Assembly (NCBI RefSeq): GCF_900103195.1
Contig: NZ_FMWU01000022.1
Location: 1 to 64,000, forward strand
Direction: 5' to 3'
Length of the DNA: 64,000 nt
Source: Methylobacterium sp. UNC378MF
GTDB taxonomy: Bacteria; Pseudomonadota; Alphaproteobacteria; Rhizobiales; Beijerinckiaceae
How positions within the stretch are numbered: the stretch's first letter is position 1; every line of letters starts with the position of its first letter. A program made the position numbers and the translations under genes. Below the pieces are notes generated by a model. It was not told the origin of the DNA, made no database searches, and worked only from the letters and a program-made list of their open reading frames with translations. Positions 8,760 to 17,336 of the stretch are shown here, piece by piece.

Positions 8760-9038
8760 ATGGCAGACGTCGTGAGCTTTCCAGCCGACCGGCGCGCAAC
8801 CTGCACGATCTCGCCCTATCGCGCCTACCGTTTCGCACCGGATGGCAGCGTCAGCTCGACCATACCGATCACGGCCGCCGACGATGCGGAGGCCCTGGAA
8901 CGGGCTTATCACCTGAGCGACGGAGCCCGGGTCGAATTGTGGGCGCGGGCGCGCTTCGTCGCGCATGTCGATCCCCGGGACGGGCCGGTCGCCACCAAGA
9001 TCAAGCTGCTCGAGGATGAGCCGACGATCGAGCCGTGA
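8760..9038 (+). CDS. hypothetical protein (92 aa)
   Basis: ATG 8760 opens MADVVSFPADRRATCTISPY; the upstream in-frame sequence is unlike protein. The chain reads TISPYRAYRFAPDGSVSSTI and ITAADDAEALERAYHLSDG, suggesting a small mixed alpha/beta fold. No family is recognised. It is divergent from cspA. Confidence 0.6.
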   Translation: MADVVSFPADRRATCTISPYRAYRFAPDGSVSSTIPITAADDAEALERAYHLSDGARVELWARARFVAHVDPRDGPVATKIKLLEDEPTIEP

Positions 9039-9293
9039 AGGCGGGGCCGAGAGGGTCGCAGGCCAGCGCGTTCGTCCGCGTCACCGAGGATGCGTCGGGA
9101 CGGGAGACCGGTACGGCGAGGCTCCTGATCTGGTCGCACCCGGCGGCGACGCCGGACGACCGGTCGGAGGCGGCGCGGCGCTGGCGGACGTAGAGATACG
9201 GTTAGCGATGACCGGCTACAATGCTAGGCGGCGTGTTGCGCCCACAGTATGCACCAGCTTCAGGAGAGCACCTGAAGGGGAAGGACTATCGAA

Positions 9294-9584
9294 ATGCCGC
9301 GCTGGATCCTGGCTACTTTGTTGTTCGGCTTGATGAGCCACGCGACCATCGCGCAGGCGCAGCAGGACATCCCGATCCAACGGGATCTCAAGCGCATGGA
9401 TCGCCTCGACCAGCGCCTCGGGCGCGACGATCCCGCGCTGCAAGTCGACCCCAACGTGACGCCGGACAACCCCGACGGCGTCGTCGGCTTCGACGGACCT
9501 CCCTTCAACTACGGTGATCCTGGCGTGATGGGCGATGGCCCGCTCCCGCCCGGATCGCCGGCCGATGACGATGATTGGTACTGA
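9294..9584 (+). CDS. small exported protein (96 aa)
   Basis: The N-terminus MPRWILATLLFGLMSHATIAQAQ is a Sec signal peptide with probable cleavage after AQA. The mature part is about 75 residues, acidic, Pro/Asp/Gly-rich and ends DDDDWY. It is probably periplasmic and of unknown function. Hairpin 9604-9629 lies just downstream. Confidence 0.68.
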   Translation: MPRWILATLLFGLMSHATIAQAQQDIPIQRDLKRMDRLDQRLGRDDPALQVDPNVTPDNPDGVVGFDGPPFNYGDPGVMGDGPLPPGSPADDDDWY

Positions 9585-9603
9585 GCCAGGCGCTCGCATC
9601 TCG

Positions 9604-9629
9604 GCCCCGCTCCGATCTGTTCGCGGGGC
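9604..9629. terminator. hairpin downstream of the exported-protein gene
   Basis: GCCCCGC at 9604-9610 pairs with GCGGGGC at 9623-9629 across a 12-nt loop, between convergent frames. Confidence 0.45.
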
Positions 9630-9655
9630 GGGGCAGGGTCCGATCTCACCCGAGA

Positions 9656-9913
9656 TCAATCGGACGTTCGGCTGACAGGCCGGCTCGCGCGGCACGCGTG
9701 CGCCGGCCTCGCCAGATCGGGCTGGCGCTTGAACGCGCTCACCCGGGCGCGGCCCCCCTCATCGCGCAGGAGCTCGGTCAGGCCCCTTCCATCGTCCCCG
9801 ACGGCAATGGGGGCGGAGGGGAGGATGAAGACGGGGACATCGGGCTCGGCGCCATCCCGGGCGGGCGCGTGCCGATCGTCCAGCCGCACATGCGCGGCAG
9901 TCGAAGCCTGCAA
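9656..9913 (-). CDS. possible small hypothetical protein
   Basis: This open frame of up to 85 residues starts at TTG 9913, or GTG 9889 giving MRLDDRHAPARDG. Third positions are GC-rich and the centre reads plausibly (DVPVFILPSAPIAVGDDGRG). The C-terminal part is low-complexity. There is no family match, so this is a tentative gene. Confidence 0.35.
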   Translation of the reverse strand: MQASTAAHVRLDDRHAPARDGAEPDVPVFILPSAPIAVGDDGRGLTELLRDEGGRARVSAFKRQPDLARPAHACRASRPVSRTSD

Positions 9914-9954
9914 GGGTCGACGTCCGCGGACCGGAGACGCGGCGCGGGCTGACC

Positions 9955-10203
9955 CTACCGGGCGGCTTCACCCGAACGCAGCCCGGTGAATGTCAGCGTC
10001 GCGGTGTAGACGGGGACACGGGCCTCATCGCGGACGATCACCGTGTCGGTTTGCCTGTCGCCGTCACTCGGGATCTCCCTGCGCGCGACGTCGGGGCGCG
10101 CGATCATCGCTTCCCTGCATGCGGCTTCGAGATCGGTGCACGCCGTTCCGCTTCCCTCGCGCGGCGACCGGCCGTCGTGAATGTCGAAGAAGCGGCGTGG
10201 CAC
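9955..10203 (-). CDS. DUF6894 family protein
   Basis: GTG 10203 gives PRRFFDIHDG at the N-terminus, then TDLEAACREAMIARPDVARR and RDEARVPVYTATLTFTG. This is the small (about 80 aa) DUF6894 fold, very common and multi-copy in Methylobacterium and relatives. Sequence upstream of the GTG is not family-like, which fixes the start. The function is unknown. Confidence 0.75.
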   Translation of the reverse strand: MPRRFFDIHDGRSPREGSGTACTDLEAACREAMIARPDVARREIPSDGDRQTDTVIVRDEARVPVYTATLTFTGLRSGEAAR

Positions 10204-10529
10204 CCACGCCTCCGTGATCCAGCCCGCCCCCCTGTGGCGCTCATCCGGATCAGAAACGCCGGCTCTGTTCGCCCGCGGACGGTTCGGATCACAGACGGCC
10301 TCGCCCGCCGATCCGGGCGATCTTTGTCGTGCGGCTGTTCCCGCGGCGGCCTGTCGGCCCCGATCCACGGCCCTGCGCCGTGCAGGGTGGCCGTGCGGAC
10401 GCTGACGCTGGTCGCGTCGCGCACCCGCAGGCACGAGAATGCCGCGCCCGCCGAAACCGGCGGGACTCGCCGCCTGACCAGTGGACCCGCGCATCGCTTT
10501 CAGCGTAGAATGTCCGCGAGGTTGATGAC
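10204..10529. other. 326-bp stretch without a supported gene
   Basis: All frames here are Arg/Pro-rich shadow sequence. It should contain the promoter of the DUF6894 gene (minus strand) and of the tmRNA gene (plus strand). No clear box was identified. Confidence 0.4.
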
Positions 10530-10920
10530 CGGTTCATAATAACGCTTCAGGACCCGGGGGCGGTACCCGGCGCCTCCACCAGAAGCATCCTGCCCCGGAT
10601 ACCGCACGGGGACGAGGGCGCGCGTCCGGCGTTGCGGATTGCGCGCTGCCAGGGTGCTTCTGATGGGGGCGAAACAGGTTCGACTGGGCGGTAAAGGGAT
10701 CGCGAGTTCTGTCCTGCCTCGGCAGGATAAGATGCGGCTTTCGGTAAGGACTCGACCGGTTCGGCGCGGGCAACCCCCGTTCCGAGCACCTGACCAAAAC
10801 TCTAAATGCCAACGACAACGTCGGCATGGAGATGCGCCTCGCGGCGTAATCTTCCGGGGCGTGGGCACGCCTAGCAACAGAACCCGAGGCTTCGGCCTCG
10901 GGGCCCATCTTAATTTATCC
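10530..10920 (+). ncRNA. ssrA: transfer-messenger RNA, circularly permuted two-piece form (ends approximate)
   Basis: The order is permuted. The acceptor piece comes first, ending in CGCCTCCACCA at 10571-10581 with the T-arm CCGGG/CCCGG just before it. A spacer 10582-10664 follows, then the coding piece starting GGGGGCG at 10665-10671. GGGGGCG pairs fully (one G-U) with CGCCTCC, rebuilding the acceptor stem, and AGAAGCA/TGCTTCT in the spacer extends that pairing in the precursor. GGTTCGAC at 10678 is the conserved D-like region. A tag frame at 10808-10849 encodes ANDNVGMEMRLAA then TAA; ANDN...LAA is the alphaproteobacterial degron pattern. The 5' limit (near 10530) and 3' limit (near 10920) are estimates. 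It rescues stalled ribosomes with SmpB. Confidence 0.9.
10883..10902 (+). other. UUCG tetraloop hairpin near the 3' end of the tmRNA coding piece
   Basis: CCCGAGGC-TTCG-GCCTCGGG is a perfect 8-bp stem with a stable tetraloop, 34 nt after the tag stop. It could be a structural helix of the coding piece or part of its 3' processing signal. Confidence 0.6.
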
Positions 10921-10939
10921 TGCCCGTTATGGATCAGGG

Positions 10940-11260
10940 TTGCAGCTGGGCAGGCTGGAGAGTTGCTTGAACGAGCCCGAGCAGGGAAGCGCTGAGGCCG
11001 TCTACGTCTCGGCCATGGTCGGCGAGATGATGCAGCGCGTTCTCGAAGACGCCCTCGCCGATCTCGCACGGACCCGCGGTGCGGCCTATCTCGACATGTT
11101 CGTGGAGCGTGAGCTGGCCCGCTACGCCGGCCTGTTCCGCGAGCGGCCGGACGACACACCCGAAACCTCCAAGATGCTGCGCGCGTGGTTTGCGATGGAA
11201 GGCAGCGGGGCGTTACGCGCCGTGGTCGAGCGCGCGAGCACCGAGGCGCGACGGGACTAG
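10940..11260 (+). CDS. hypothetical protein (about 82-106 aa)
   Basis: The protein is helical (MVGEMMQRVLEDALADLART, YLDMFVERELARYAGLFRER). Start choices are TTG 10940, TTG 10964 or ATG 11015. The ATG gives an 81-residue protein and avoids the tmRNA 3' region. No family is recognised. It ends before the strong stem-loop at 11362-11402. Confidence 0.55.
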   Translation: MQLGRLESCLNEPEQGSAEAVYVSAMVGEMMQRVLEDALADLARTRGAAYLDMFVERELARYAGLFRERPDDTPETSKMLRAWFAMEGSGALRAVVERASTEARRD

Positions 11261-11361
11261 GAGCGCTCACCGGAGTACCGCGGAATCGGACCCCGCGTCG
11301 GATTGAGCGGGACCGCCCGTTCGCGCGACACGTCCGGGCCGACCCCTCAGAGCGCGGGGGC

Positions 11362-11402
11362 CACCGGGCACACCGGGGCCGGCCGCCCCGGTGTGCCCGG
11401 TG
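11362..11402. terminator. long perfect stem-loop between convergent genes
   Basis: CACCGGGCACACCGGGG (11362-11378) pairs perfectly over 17 bp with 11386-11402 around a 7-nt loop. It lies between the stops at 11260 and 11409 and should terminate both strands. Confidence 0.75.
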
Positions 11403-11408
11403 CGCGGC

Positions 11409-11939
11409 TCAGCGCGGCTTTGCCTGACCGCCCGGCGCCCAGCCGTGAGCCTGGATCGCCTTGGTGAGCTTGCCCTGTATCTCGGGCATCACCGACTGCA
11501 TCCATTGCTGCATGCCCGCGAGCTGGATCTGGGCGAGTTGCGGCTGGGCTGCGGCGAGATGCTTGCCGGCCGGCGTGGCATAGAACGCAGCGATCGCCTG
11601 CAGGTCGTCCTTGCCCAGCACCGTCGCGAAACCGCGGGCCTGGATATCGAGCAGGTCGTCGTAATGCGCGGTCAGGGTCGGCATCACGACCTCCTGGACG
11701 AGGACCTGCGCCTTCTCGGGCTCCTTGATGCCGATCTGCTGCATCATGCCGACCAGGGGTGCGGACATGGAGCTGAGGGTTGCGGTCCGGTCACCCTGCA
11801 TCTGCGCGACCGTCTCCCGGGCAACCTTCAGCAGAGCCGGATCCGGCGCGGTTGCGGGCTGCTGAGCCGATTGCGCGAGCCCTGATTCAGGCAGGACGAC
11901 GCCGAGACACAAGCCGACGAGAAGAACGGAGAGACGCAT
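11409..11939 (-). CDS. DUF2059-domain exported protein
   Basis: ATG 11939 starts a signal peptide (MRLSVLLVGLCLGVVLPESG, cleavage near GLAQS). The mature domain of about 150 residues has the DUF2059 pattern, ending LGKDDLQAIAAFYATPAGKH and MQQWMQSVMPEIQGKL. These are periplasmic proteins of unknown function. The protein is 176 residues, normal for the family. Confidence 0.82.
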   Translation of the reverse strand: MRLSVLLVGLCLGVVLPESGLAQSAQQPATAPDPALLKVARETVAQMQGDRTATLSSMSAPLVGMMQQIGIKEPEKAQVLVQEVVMPTLTAHYDDLLDIQARGFATVLGKDDLQAIAAFYATPAGKHLAAAQPQLAQIQLAGMQQWMQSVMPEIQGKLTKAIQAHGWAPGGQAKPR

Positions 11940-12094
11940 GATGACCTCAGTCACGACCACCGTGCCCCGCACGGGCGCGGCCAGCGCGTTGCTAGCACAG
12001 TCGCGCGCAGGATCGGTGACGGTGGCGGTCCTGCATGGCGGCCCCACATGGCGGCCTTGGGCCGCCGGCCGAGGCGAAGCGGTGAGGACGAGAG

Positions 12095-12280
12095 ATGGAC
12101 GCGGTCGACCTCGGATTCTGGGCCTTCCTCGCCGTGGCGCTTCCGGTCCTGCTCCTGCCTGTCCTCATCGTCTGGTGGAAGGGGCGGCGTGTCGGCCCCA
12201 TCCTCCTGCTCAGCCTCATCTTCTGGCCCGGCGCGCTGATCCTGGCGATCCGACTGGGACACCAGCGGGATCTTCAATGA
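12095..12280 (+). CDS. small membrane protein, superinfection-immunity-like
   Basis: The 61 residues contain two hydrophobic helices (FWAFLAVALPVLLLPVLIVWW and PILLLSLIFWPGALILAIRL) separated by KGRRVG. This matches the short two-helix Imm_superinfect-type proteins in layout. The charge pattern suggests both ends face the same side of the inner membrane. The role is unknown. Confidence 0.65.
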   Translation: MDAVDLGFWAFLAVALPVLLLPVLIVWWKGRRVGPILLLSLIFWPGALILAIRLGHQRDLQ

Positions 12281-12366
12281 TCAACAGGAGGACCTCGATG
12301 AACGATGTCGGGTCCGGTGAAGTTTGCCTCGTGACTGATCAAATCGATCTGTCTGGAGGAACGTCC

Positions 12367-12654
12367 ATGTCGATGAAGACACTGACCATGGCTGCCGCCA
12401 TCACGCTTGCCATCTCGGGTGCGGCGATTGGCCAGACGGCCGCCGGACGCGGAAGCGCCGAGGGCAACATGAACAATCCCGGCTCCGTGAAGAGCAATTC
12501 CGAGACATCGATGGGGGCCGGGAGCGGTGCGATCAGCACGGGCACCAGTCCCGGGACGAGCGGCGGCCCGCCCGTCAGCACGCCGGGAGCGCCTGCCGGG
12601 AGCGGGACGGGCAACGGCGCCACCGGCAGCGGCGCGGCCCCGAGCGGCCGGTAG
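12367..12654 (+). CDS. small exported Gly/Ser/Thr-rich protein
   Basis: ATG 12367 (MSMKTLTMAAAITLAISGAAIG) has a strong GGAGG ribosome-binding site about 8 nt upstream. An in-frame ATG at 12298 is less likely. A signal peptide is followed by a low-complexity mature part rich in G, S, T, P and N. No family is recognised. It is probably a periplasmic or surface filler protein. Confidence 0.62.
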   Translation: MSMKTLTMAAAITLAISGAAIGQTAAGRGSAEGNMNNPGSVKSNSETSMGAGSGAISTGTSPGTSGGPPVSTPGAPAGSGTGNGATGSGAAPSGR

Positions 12655-12681
12655 CCTCTTCACGCCTCTTCGAAGCTTCTC

Positions 12682-12711
12682 GCGCCCCGCGGATCCGAGA
12701 TCGCGGGGCGC
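12682..12711. terminator. hairpin between convergent genes
   Basis: GCGCCCCGCG (12682-12691) pairs perfectly with 12702-12711 over a 10-nt loop, between the stop at 12654 and the convergent catalase stop at 12734. Confidence 0.65.
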
Positions 12712-12733
12712 TGCCAGGCCCGTCGCCGCCCGC

Positions 12734-13648
12734 TCAGCGGCTCTTCTTGTAGAGCTTGCTGGCGATCTCGAAGATCTCCTCCGGCGCGTAGTTCGGCGCG
12801 AAGGCGCCGTAATTGCCGTCGAGTTCCGGGATCTTGCCGCCTTCGGGCAGTCCGTCGACCACCTCCAGGTTGCCGGGCGGATCGCCGGGCAGGGCGACCT
12901 CGTCGTTCGACCAGACGCCCGCCGCTTCCTTGTAGTCGTCGGGGCTGAAGCGGTAGAGCCGCCGGTGCGAGCCCTCCTGCAGGTACTTCTGGCATTCCGG
13001 GATCTTGTCGAGGACGATGTTCGGGGTGGGCAACATCTTCTCGATCTCGACACCGGTCAGCTTCTTGAGCGCCAGCGCGTAGGCATGGGCGTGGACCGAG
13101 CCGCGGACCAGGAGATAGCCGCAGACCTCGCGCCCGGTCGGATCCTTCAGGGTCTCGTAGACGCGCAGCTTGTGCAGGCGCGCGCCGCATTCCAGGTGGA
13201 AGTTGTGGAGCAGGTCGATGATGATGTTGCCCGTCGTCGTGACCATGTCGACGTTCCAGGACTGCGCGTTGGAATTGATGGGCGTGGCGCCGCCGCCGTT
13301 GCTCAGGAAGCTGCCGGCGAGCCGGATGTCCTGCATGTCGTGGAACGGCGCCTTCGAGACATCGACCTCCTCGGTGTCGTCACCGGGGCCGTTGTTGAGC
13401 ATGGCGATCCCGGTCGAGACCAGCTCCACATGCCCGAGTTCCTCCGCGAAGATGCTCGAGACCAGGCTGTAGAAGGGCCGCAGCTTCGATTTGTTGCGGA
13501 AATTGAAGCTCTGAAACATGTAGTTTCCGAGGGTGGACATCTCACCGTACTTGCCGCCGAGAAGCTCCTGCAGCGCGGCCGCCGCGTTCGGATCGGGCTT
13601 TTTCGGCTGTGGCAGTTCGGCCTGAAGGCGGTCGAGCTTCATGAACAT
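12734..13648 (-). CDS. manganese (non-heme) catalase
   Basis: The 304-residue protein starts at 13648 (MFMKLDRLQAELPQPKKPDP). The ferritin-like four-helix core carries GKYGEMSTLGNYMFQSFNF, the E-x-x-H segment FAEELGHVELVST, HLECGARLHKLR and GSVHAHAYALALKKLTGVE, which supply the Glu/His ligands of a dimanganese site. It disproportionates hydrogen peroxide in the cytoplasm. The full C-terminal region is present. A long in-frame upstream extension exists but is not catalase-like. Confidence 0.93.
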   Translation of the reverse strand: MFMKLDRLQAELPQPKKPDPNAAAALQELLGGKYGEMSTLGNYMFQSFNFRNKSKLRPFYSLVSSIFAEELGHVELVSTGIAMLNNGPGDDTEEVDVSKAPFHDMQDIRLAGSFLSNGGGATPINSNAQSWNVDMVTTTGNIIIDLLHNFHLECGARLHKLRVYETLKDPTGREVCGYLLVRGSVHAHAYALALKKLTGVEIEKMLPTPNIVLDKIPECQKYLQEGSHRRLYRFSPDDYKEAAGVWSNDEVALPGDPPGNLEVVDGLPEGGKIPELDGNYGAFAPNYAPEEIFEIASKLYKKSR

Positions 13649-13858
13649 GCGGGCAGCTCCGTTCGCGCGGGGTGCGCAACACGGCATCTGTTCGGGAGGA
13701 TGATTGTTCCTGCCGCGGCGCGGCACCGTCCGGGCGGGCGCTGCGATCCCGCTGTGGATAGCGGCGCCGGCAGGCCCCCTGCGCCGCCATCCTTTCCGAC
13801 GTCGTAACCCGACGGGCCCTACCAGCCACGTCCCTGAGGCGGCAAAGCGGGTGCTGGC

Positions 13859-14068
13859 ATGGGTGATGACGTGGCCGTGGTCCTGCTGACCCTGACGGTC
13901 GAGAATGCCGAGCTGCGCGCGCAACTGATCGCGGCGCAGGACATGCTCATGGAGAGTGCCGTCGACGCCGGGCAGCTCCACGCGCGGGTCGAGGATCTCC
14001 GGATGGAGCGCGACGCTTGGCGGGCCGAGGCGGAGCGCCTGGAGGCGCGGAACGGTCGGCGCGCCTGA
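13859..14068 (+). CDS. small coiled-coil hypothetical protein (69 aa)
   Basis: The sequence from VENAELRAQLIAAQDMLMES to RMERDAWRAEAERLEARN shows heptad spacing of Leu/Ala with many Glu/Arg, so it is probably a parallel coiled coil. There is no transmembrane segment and no recognised family. Confidence 0.6.
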   Translation: MGDDVAVVLLTLTVENAELRAQLIAAQDMLMESAVDAGQLHARVEDLRMERDAWRAEAERLEARNGRRA

Positions 14069-14072
14069 CGGG

Positions 14073-14186
14073 TCAGGCGATGGCCCAGAACAGCGGCAGC
14101 GCGCCGGCCAGGAACAGGGCCGAGGAGAGGAGCACGGCGAGGCGCTCGCGATGATGGCGAACGAAGGCGTGAGGATTGGCGAACAT
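14073..14186 (-). CDS. very small membrane protein (37 aa)
   Basis: ATG 14186 to TGA 14073 encodes MFANPHAFVRHHRERLAVLL then SSALFLAGALPLFWAIA. A His/Arg-rich N-terminus precedes one transmembrane helix that reaches the C-terminus. The single-span topology and GC-rich third positions support a real small protein. No family is assigned. Confidence 0.5.
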   Translation of the reverse strand: MFANPHAFVRHHRERLAVLLSSALFLAGALPLFWAIA

Positions 14187-14338
14187 GGCAAGCCGGACTC
14201 GACGGGACGGTTCCTCATGCGCCCCTGAACCTTGACGGATCGAGGGCGCTTCGCGCCATCCACAGGTGGTCTTCGGCCAGTGTCACGGCCGGGCCACAGG
14301 TGCCAGGCCGGGGACCGTACCTCTTCCGGTCGACGCGC

Positions 14339-14608
14339 CTACCAATACCGGTTCGGCCAGCAGCGTCGCCCGCCGCGTCCGAGATGGAAGCCGCGGGGAC
14401 AGGCTCGCCCGACATACCCGCCCCACTGACCACCCGAGCGGCACCCGCCATAGGGGCCGCGATGGCCGTAGGGCCCGCAGCCGCCATAGACCTGCTGGAT
14501 CAACCCGTCCTGCGGGGCGGGGAGAGGCGAGCCAGCGACGGGCAGCGCCGAGGCCGGCGCCGCCATCCCGACGGCGAGCAGCGCCGCGGCAGCAAGAGAC
14601 TTGAGCAT
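14339..14608 (-). CDS. GCG_CRPN-type exported protein
   Basis: ATG 14608 has GGAGAG just upstream; TTG 14611 is less likely. The signal peptide MLKSLAAAALLAVGMAAPAS is followed by a Gly/Cys-rich segment (GGCGPYGHRGPYGGCRSGGQ) and the C-terminal RGFHLGRGGRRCWPNRYW. This is the GCG/CRPN signature of a rhizobiales family of short secreted proteins. The function is unknown. Confidence 0.78.
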   Translation of the reverse strand: MLKSLAAAALLAVGMAAPASALPVAGSPLPAPQDGLIQQVYGGCGPYGHRGPYGGCRSGGQWGGYVGRACPRGFHLGRGGRRCWPNRYW

Positions 14609-14957
14609 CAACCGCTCTCCAAGTTTTGGCCGAGCCGAACACCGTCGGCAGGGCCTGAATACCGAGCCCCGCTGAAGGCGCGGTGTCCGCTATCGCTTCG
14701 ATTGCGCGGGATGGAGGAGCCTTTCCTTAAGAGCGGTCCCACCTGCCGTCCGCCGCGTCGGGCGACGCCGTGCCGGGCTCGTTCAGTGCGGGCGTGCGGC
14801 GGCACACGGCCTCGCGGCAGCCACCAGTCTAATATTCCCGTTGAAAGCTGACATTCGGCCCAGCAACGCCGGAACGATCAAGACCGCCAGAACGACGATC
14901 TTCCTCATTCGACACCGTTGACCGGATGACTTCGCACCGAAGTCCTCGAGGTTCGTC

Positions 14958-15161
14958 ATGAACGTCCACATGATCGCCGCCGCCCTCGCCGCGGCGCTCG
15001 TCACGCCCGCCTTCGCACAGGGGCCCGCCACCCGGCATACCGTCCCGGAAGCCGCCGAGGTCATGCTGCCTGAAATCTCGGTGACCTATCATCGACCCGC
15101 TCCCGCCAACCGCTATGTCGGCGCGCATGGGGGTGCCACTTCCAGCCCCTTCACCCGCTGA
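14958..15161 (+). CDS. small exported protein (67 aa)
   Basis: The N-terminus MNVHMIAAALAAALVTPAFA is a signal peptide with AFA cleavage. The mature 45 residues contain EAAEVMLPEISVTYHRPAPA. No family is recognised. It is likely periplasmic. Confidence 0.62.
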   Translation: MNVHMIAAALAAALVTPAFAQGPATRHTVPEAAEVMLPEISVTYHRPAPANRYVGAHGGATSSPFTR

Positions 15162-15686
15162 AGGCCGGCCGCCGCCTCAACCCGCGGAGGTGGCGCCGCC
15201 ATGGGCCGCCATCGCCTTGCGCGCGACATGCCGTTGGATGTGCCATGGCGCACCGCGCGGACGGTCATATTGGCATACCGTATTTCCCGCGGCCGCCTTT
15301 CCCCCCTCGGCGGCCCGATCCAGCGGCGCAGTGACCTCGACGGTTGCTGCGCCGTTGTCGTTTCCGGCCCTGCGATTCCAGCCGTTCGGGAACCGCGATC
15401 CGGCCGCTCGCAGTGACAGGGTTGTGACAGCCCGCATCCCATGGACCGTGCCTTGAGGCTGGCCGAAGCGGTCGTAAGCTCCCCCTTTCGGCCTTGAAAC
15501 CGCCGAGCAGGTCAGATTATGGATTCGCATGAGATCTGCAATTTGGACAAAATCGATGATTGCGCAAATCTTATTCAACCGATCAAACCAGAATTTCCTT
15601 GCGGCAACCGCATTGCCGGCATCGCTCGCGCTTGAGCCAGAATTATACGAGCGACTTGATTTTTAAGGAACGGGAAACAGCAAACT
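15162..15686. other. 525-bp stretch without a gene; GC-to-AT transition
   Basis: No frame reads as protein. The base composition changes from GC-rich to AT-richer near 15500, marking the left edge of the polysaccharide islet. It should hold the promoter for the O-antigen ligase-like gene. Confidence 0.45.
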
Positions 15687-17165
15687 ATGAGCCTGGAACC
15701 CATTGGCTTAATAACCCTGGTTATAGGATTATTCTGCATCGCGATGGGAACGCGCGCCACATCCATCGTCTTTATATGTTTCTGCACACTCGGATCGGCA
15801 GCGGCAATATTACTTGGCGGCGCAAACATCCAACCGGCGCATCTATTTTTGATTTTTATCGCATTCTCCGCCCTAAGCTGGAAGAAAATACTACAAAACG
15901 CGCTGGAAGGCTTCGCGGCTCCGAAGCCTGGATTCTGGCTGTTATGCTTTGCCATGTATGGCGTTCTGAGTAGCTATCTTATGCCTCGGCTGTTCAACGG
16001 GGCCACTTACATTGTCCCTCTGGGCTCAACCGACACGCCTATAACAAGTAGCGGCGTCGTACCGCTCGGACCCGTCTCCAGCAACTTGACACAATCGATG
16101 TACCTGATCGGCGACGTCGCATGTTTCGCGATCGTCCTCGCCCTGGCGTCAACGGTACAAGGATTCAAGTCGGTCGCATACGGCTTGATTGCCTATTCAG
16201 GCATCAATGTGATCTTTGGTTTCGTTGACTTGCTGACTGCGGCGACGGGAACCCAAGGCGCCCTTGGTTTTATTCGGAATGCTCAGTACACTTTCCACGA
16301 CGAAGAAAGCATCGGAAGCCTGCGGAGGATCATTGGTTCCTGGCCGGAGGCCTCGGCCTTTGCCGCGATGACATTGGGCGCGTGCGGATTTACAGGCACG
16401 CTGTGGCTCTATCAACGGCACACGACGATCAACGGCATTCTAGCGATCCTTTCGCTGGCATTCGTACTGCTCTCAACATCATCATCTGGATTGGTAGGAT
16501 CGGGGTTTGTTCTCGCAGCCTTGTATCTCGTCGCCCTCTTTCGATGCGGATCGCACCCACGTTACCGCGTGAGCTCAGCGTTCGTCCTGCTCTGTCCCTT
16601 GATGTTCTGCCTCATCGCGTTGTCAGTGGCGCTCAACGACAGCGCCTCAAGCCGAGTCGCGGAATACGCAAATGTCTTGCTGTTCGAAAAATCTTCGAGC
16701 CCCTCCGGCGTACAGAGATCTGCTTGGAACGCGTTGGCTTGGGAGAATTTCAAGGAAACGTCGGGACTCGGGGTCGGCCTGGGAACAAATCGGACATCGA
16801 GTTATGTTCTTGCCGTCCTGTCAAACGTCGGCGTTCCCGGCGCAGCCTTCGTTACAATGTTCCTGCTTTCAGCCTTCGCAGTTCGGAGGGGGATACGTCG
16901 CAGTTATTATAGCGATCTCCGCATGGCCGCGACCGTGGGAGCGATGTCACTCCTGGTTGGCGGAATCATAGCTGGAGGGACTGTTGACCTTGGTCTTCTA
17001 TTCTACATCTTTGCCGGACTTGCTTCATCAAACCCCGAAGGTCAATCGTCTTCTTACGCCACCATGCCGAGTGGGACACGGACAAGCTTTGACGCAATGG
17101 CACAGCGGCTGGACCGCAGGCACGGCCCTGCCGTGCAACCCTCGCAATCTCATTTGTCACTCTAA
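15687..17165 (+). CDS. O-antigen ligase/polymerase-like membrane protein
   Basis: The 492-residue polytopic membrane protein has about 10-12 hydrophobic segments (e.g. LITLVIGLFCIAMGTRATSI, AHLFLIFIAFSALSW, ILAILSLAFVLLSTSSSGLV). The periplasmic loop WENFKETSGLGVGLGTNRTSSYVL and the LLSTSSSG motif resemble Wzy/WaaL-type enzymes that join lipid-linked sugars. The last 50 residues are hydrophilic. Codon use is less GC-biased than neighbours, suggesting acquisition. Whether it is polymerase or ligase cannot be told from sequence. Confidence 0.7.
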   Translation: MSLEPIGLITLVIGLFCIAMGTRATSIVFICFCTLGSAAAILLGGANIQPAHLFLIFIAFSALSWKKILQNALEGFAAPKPGFWLLCFAMYGVLSSYLMPRLFNGATYIVPLGSTDTPITSSGVVPLGPVSSNLTQSMYLIGDVACFAIVLALASTVQGFKSVAYGLIAYSGINVIFGFVDLLTAATGTQGALGFIRNAQYTFHDEESIGSLRRIIGSWPEASAFAAMTLGACGFTGTLWLYQRHTTINGILAILSLAFVLLSTSSSGLVGSGFVLAALYLVALFRCGSHPRYRVSSAFVLLCPLMFCLIALSVALNDSASSRVAEYANVLLFEKSSSPSGVQRSAWNALAWENFKETSGLGVGLGTNRTSSYVLAVLSNVGVPGAAFVTMFLLSAFAVRRGIRRSYYSDLRMAATVGAMSLLVGGIIAGGTVDLGLLFYIFAGLASSNPEGQSSSYATMPSGTRTSFDAMAQRLDRRHGPAVQPSQSHLSL

Positions 17166-17336
17166 CGCCCGACCACGACAGCCGCCGAAGCCGGTGCTCC
17201 TGTCAAATTCTGAGACGTGCCGGCTCTTTGCAGTGAGCCGATCTGGCATCATGGGCGCGGGTTGAGCAGCAATCATTTCCCACCAGACACCGACACCGTT
17301 CCGTGCATTTGGCGCGGTCCAAATGACCGAAAAAAC

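Noticed and set aside
10534..10908. A minus-strand open frame of 124 residues
   Set aside because: It lies across the tmRNA gene and has no protein-like features.
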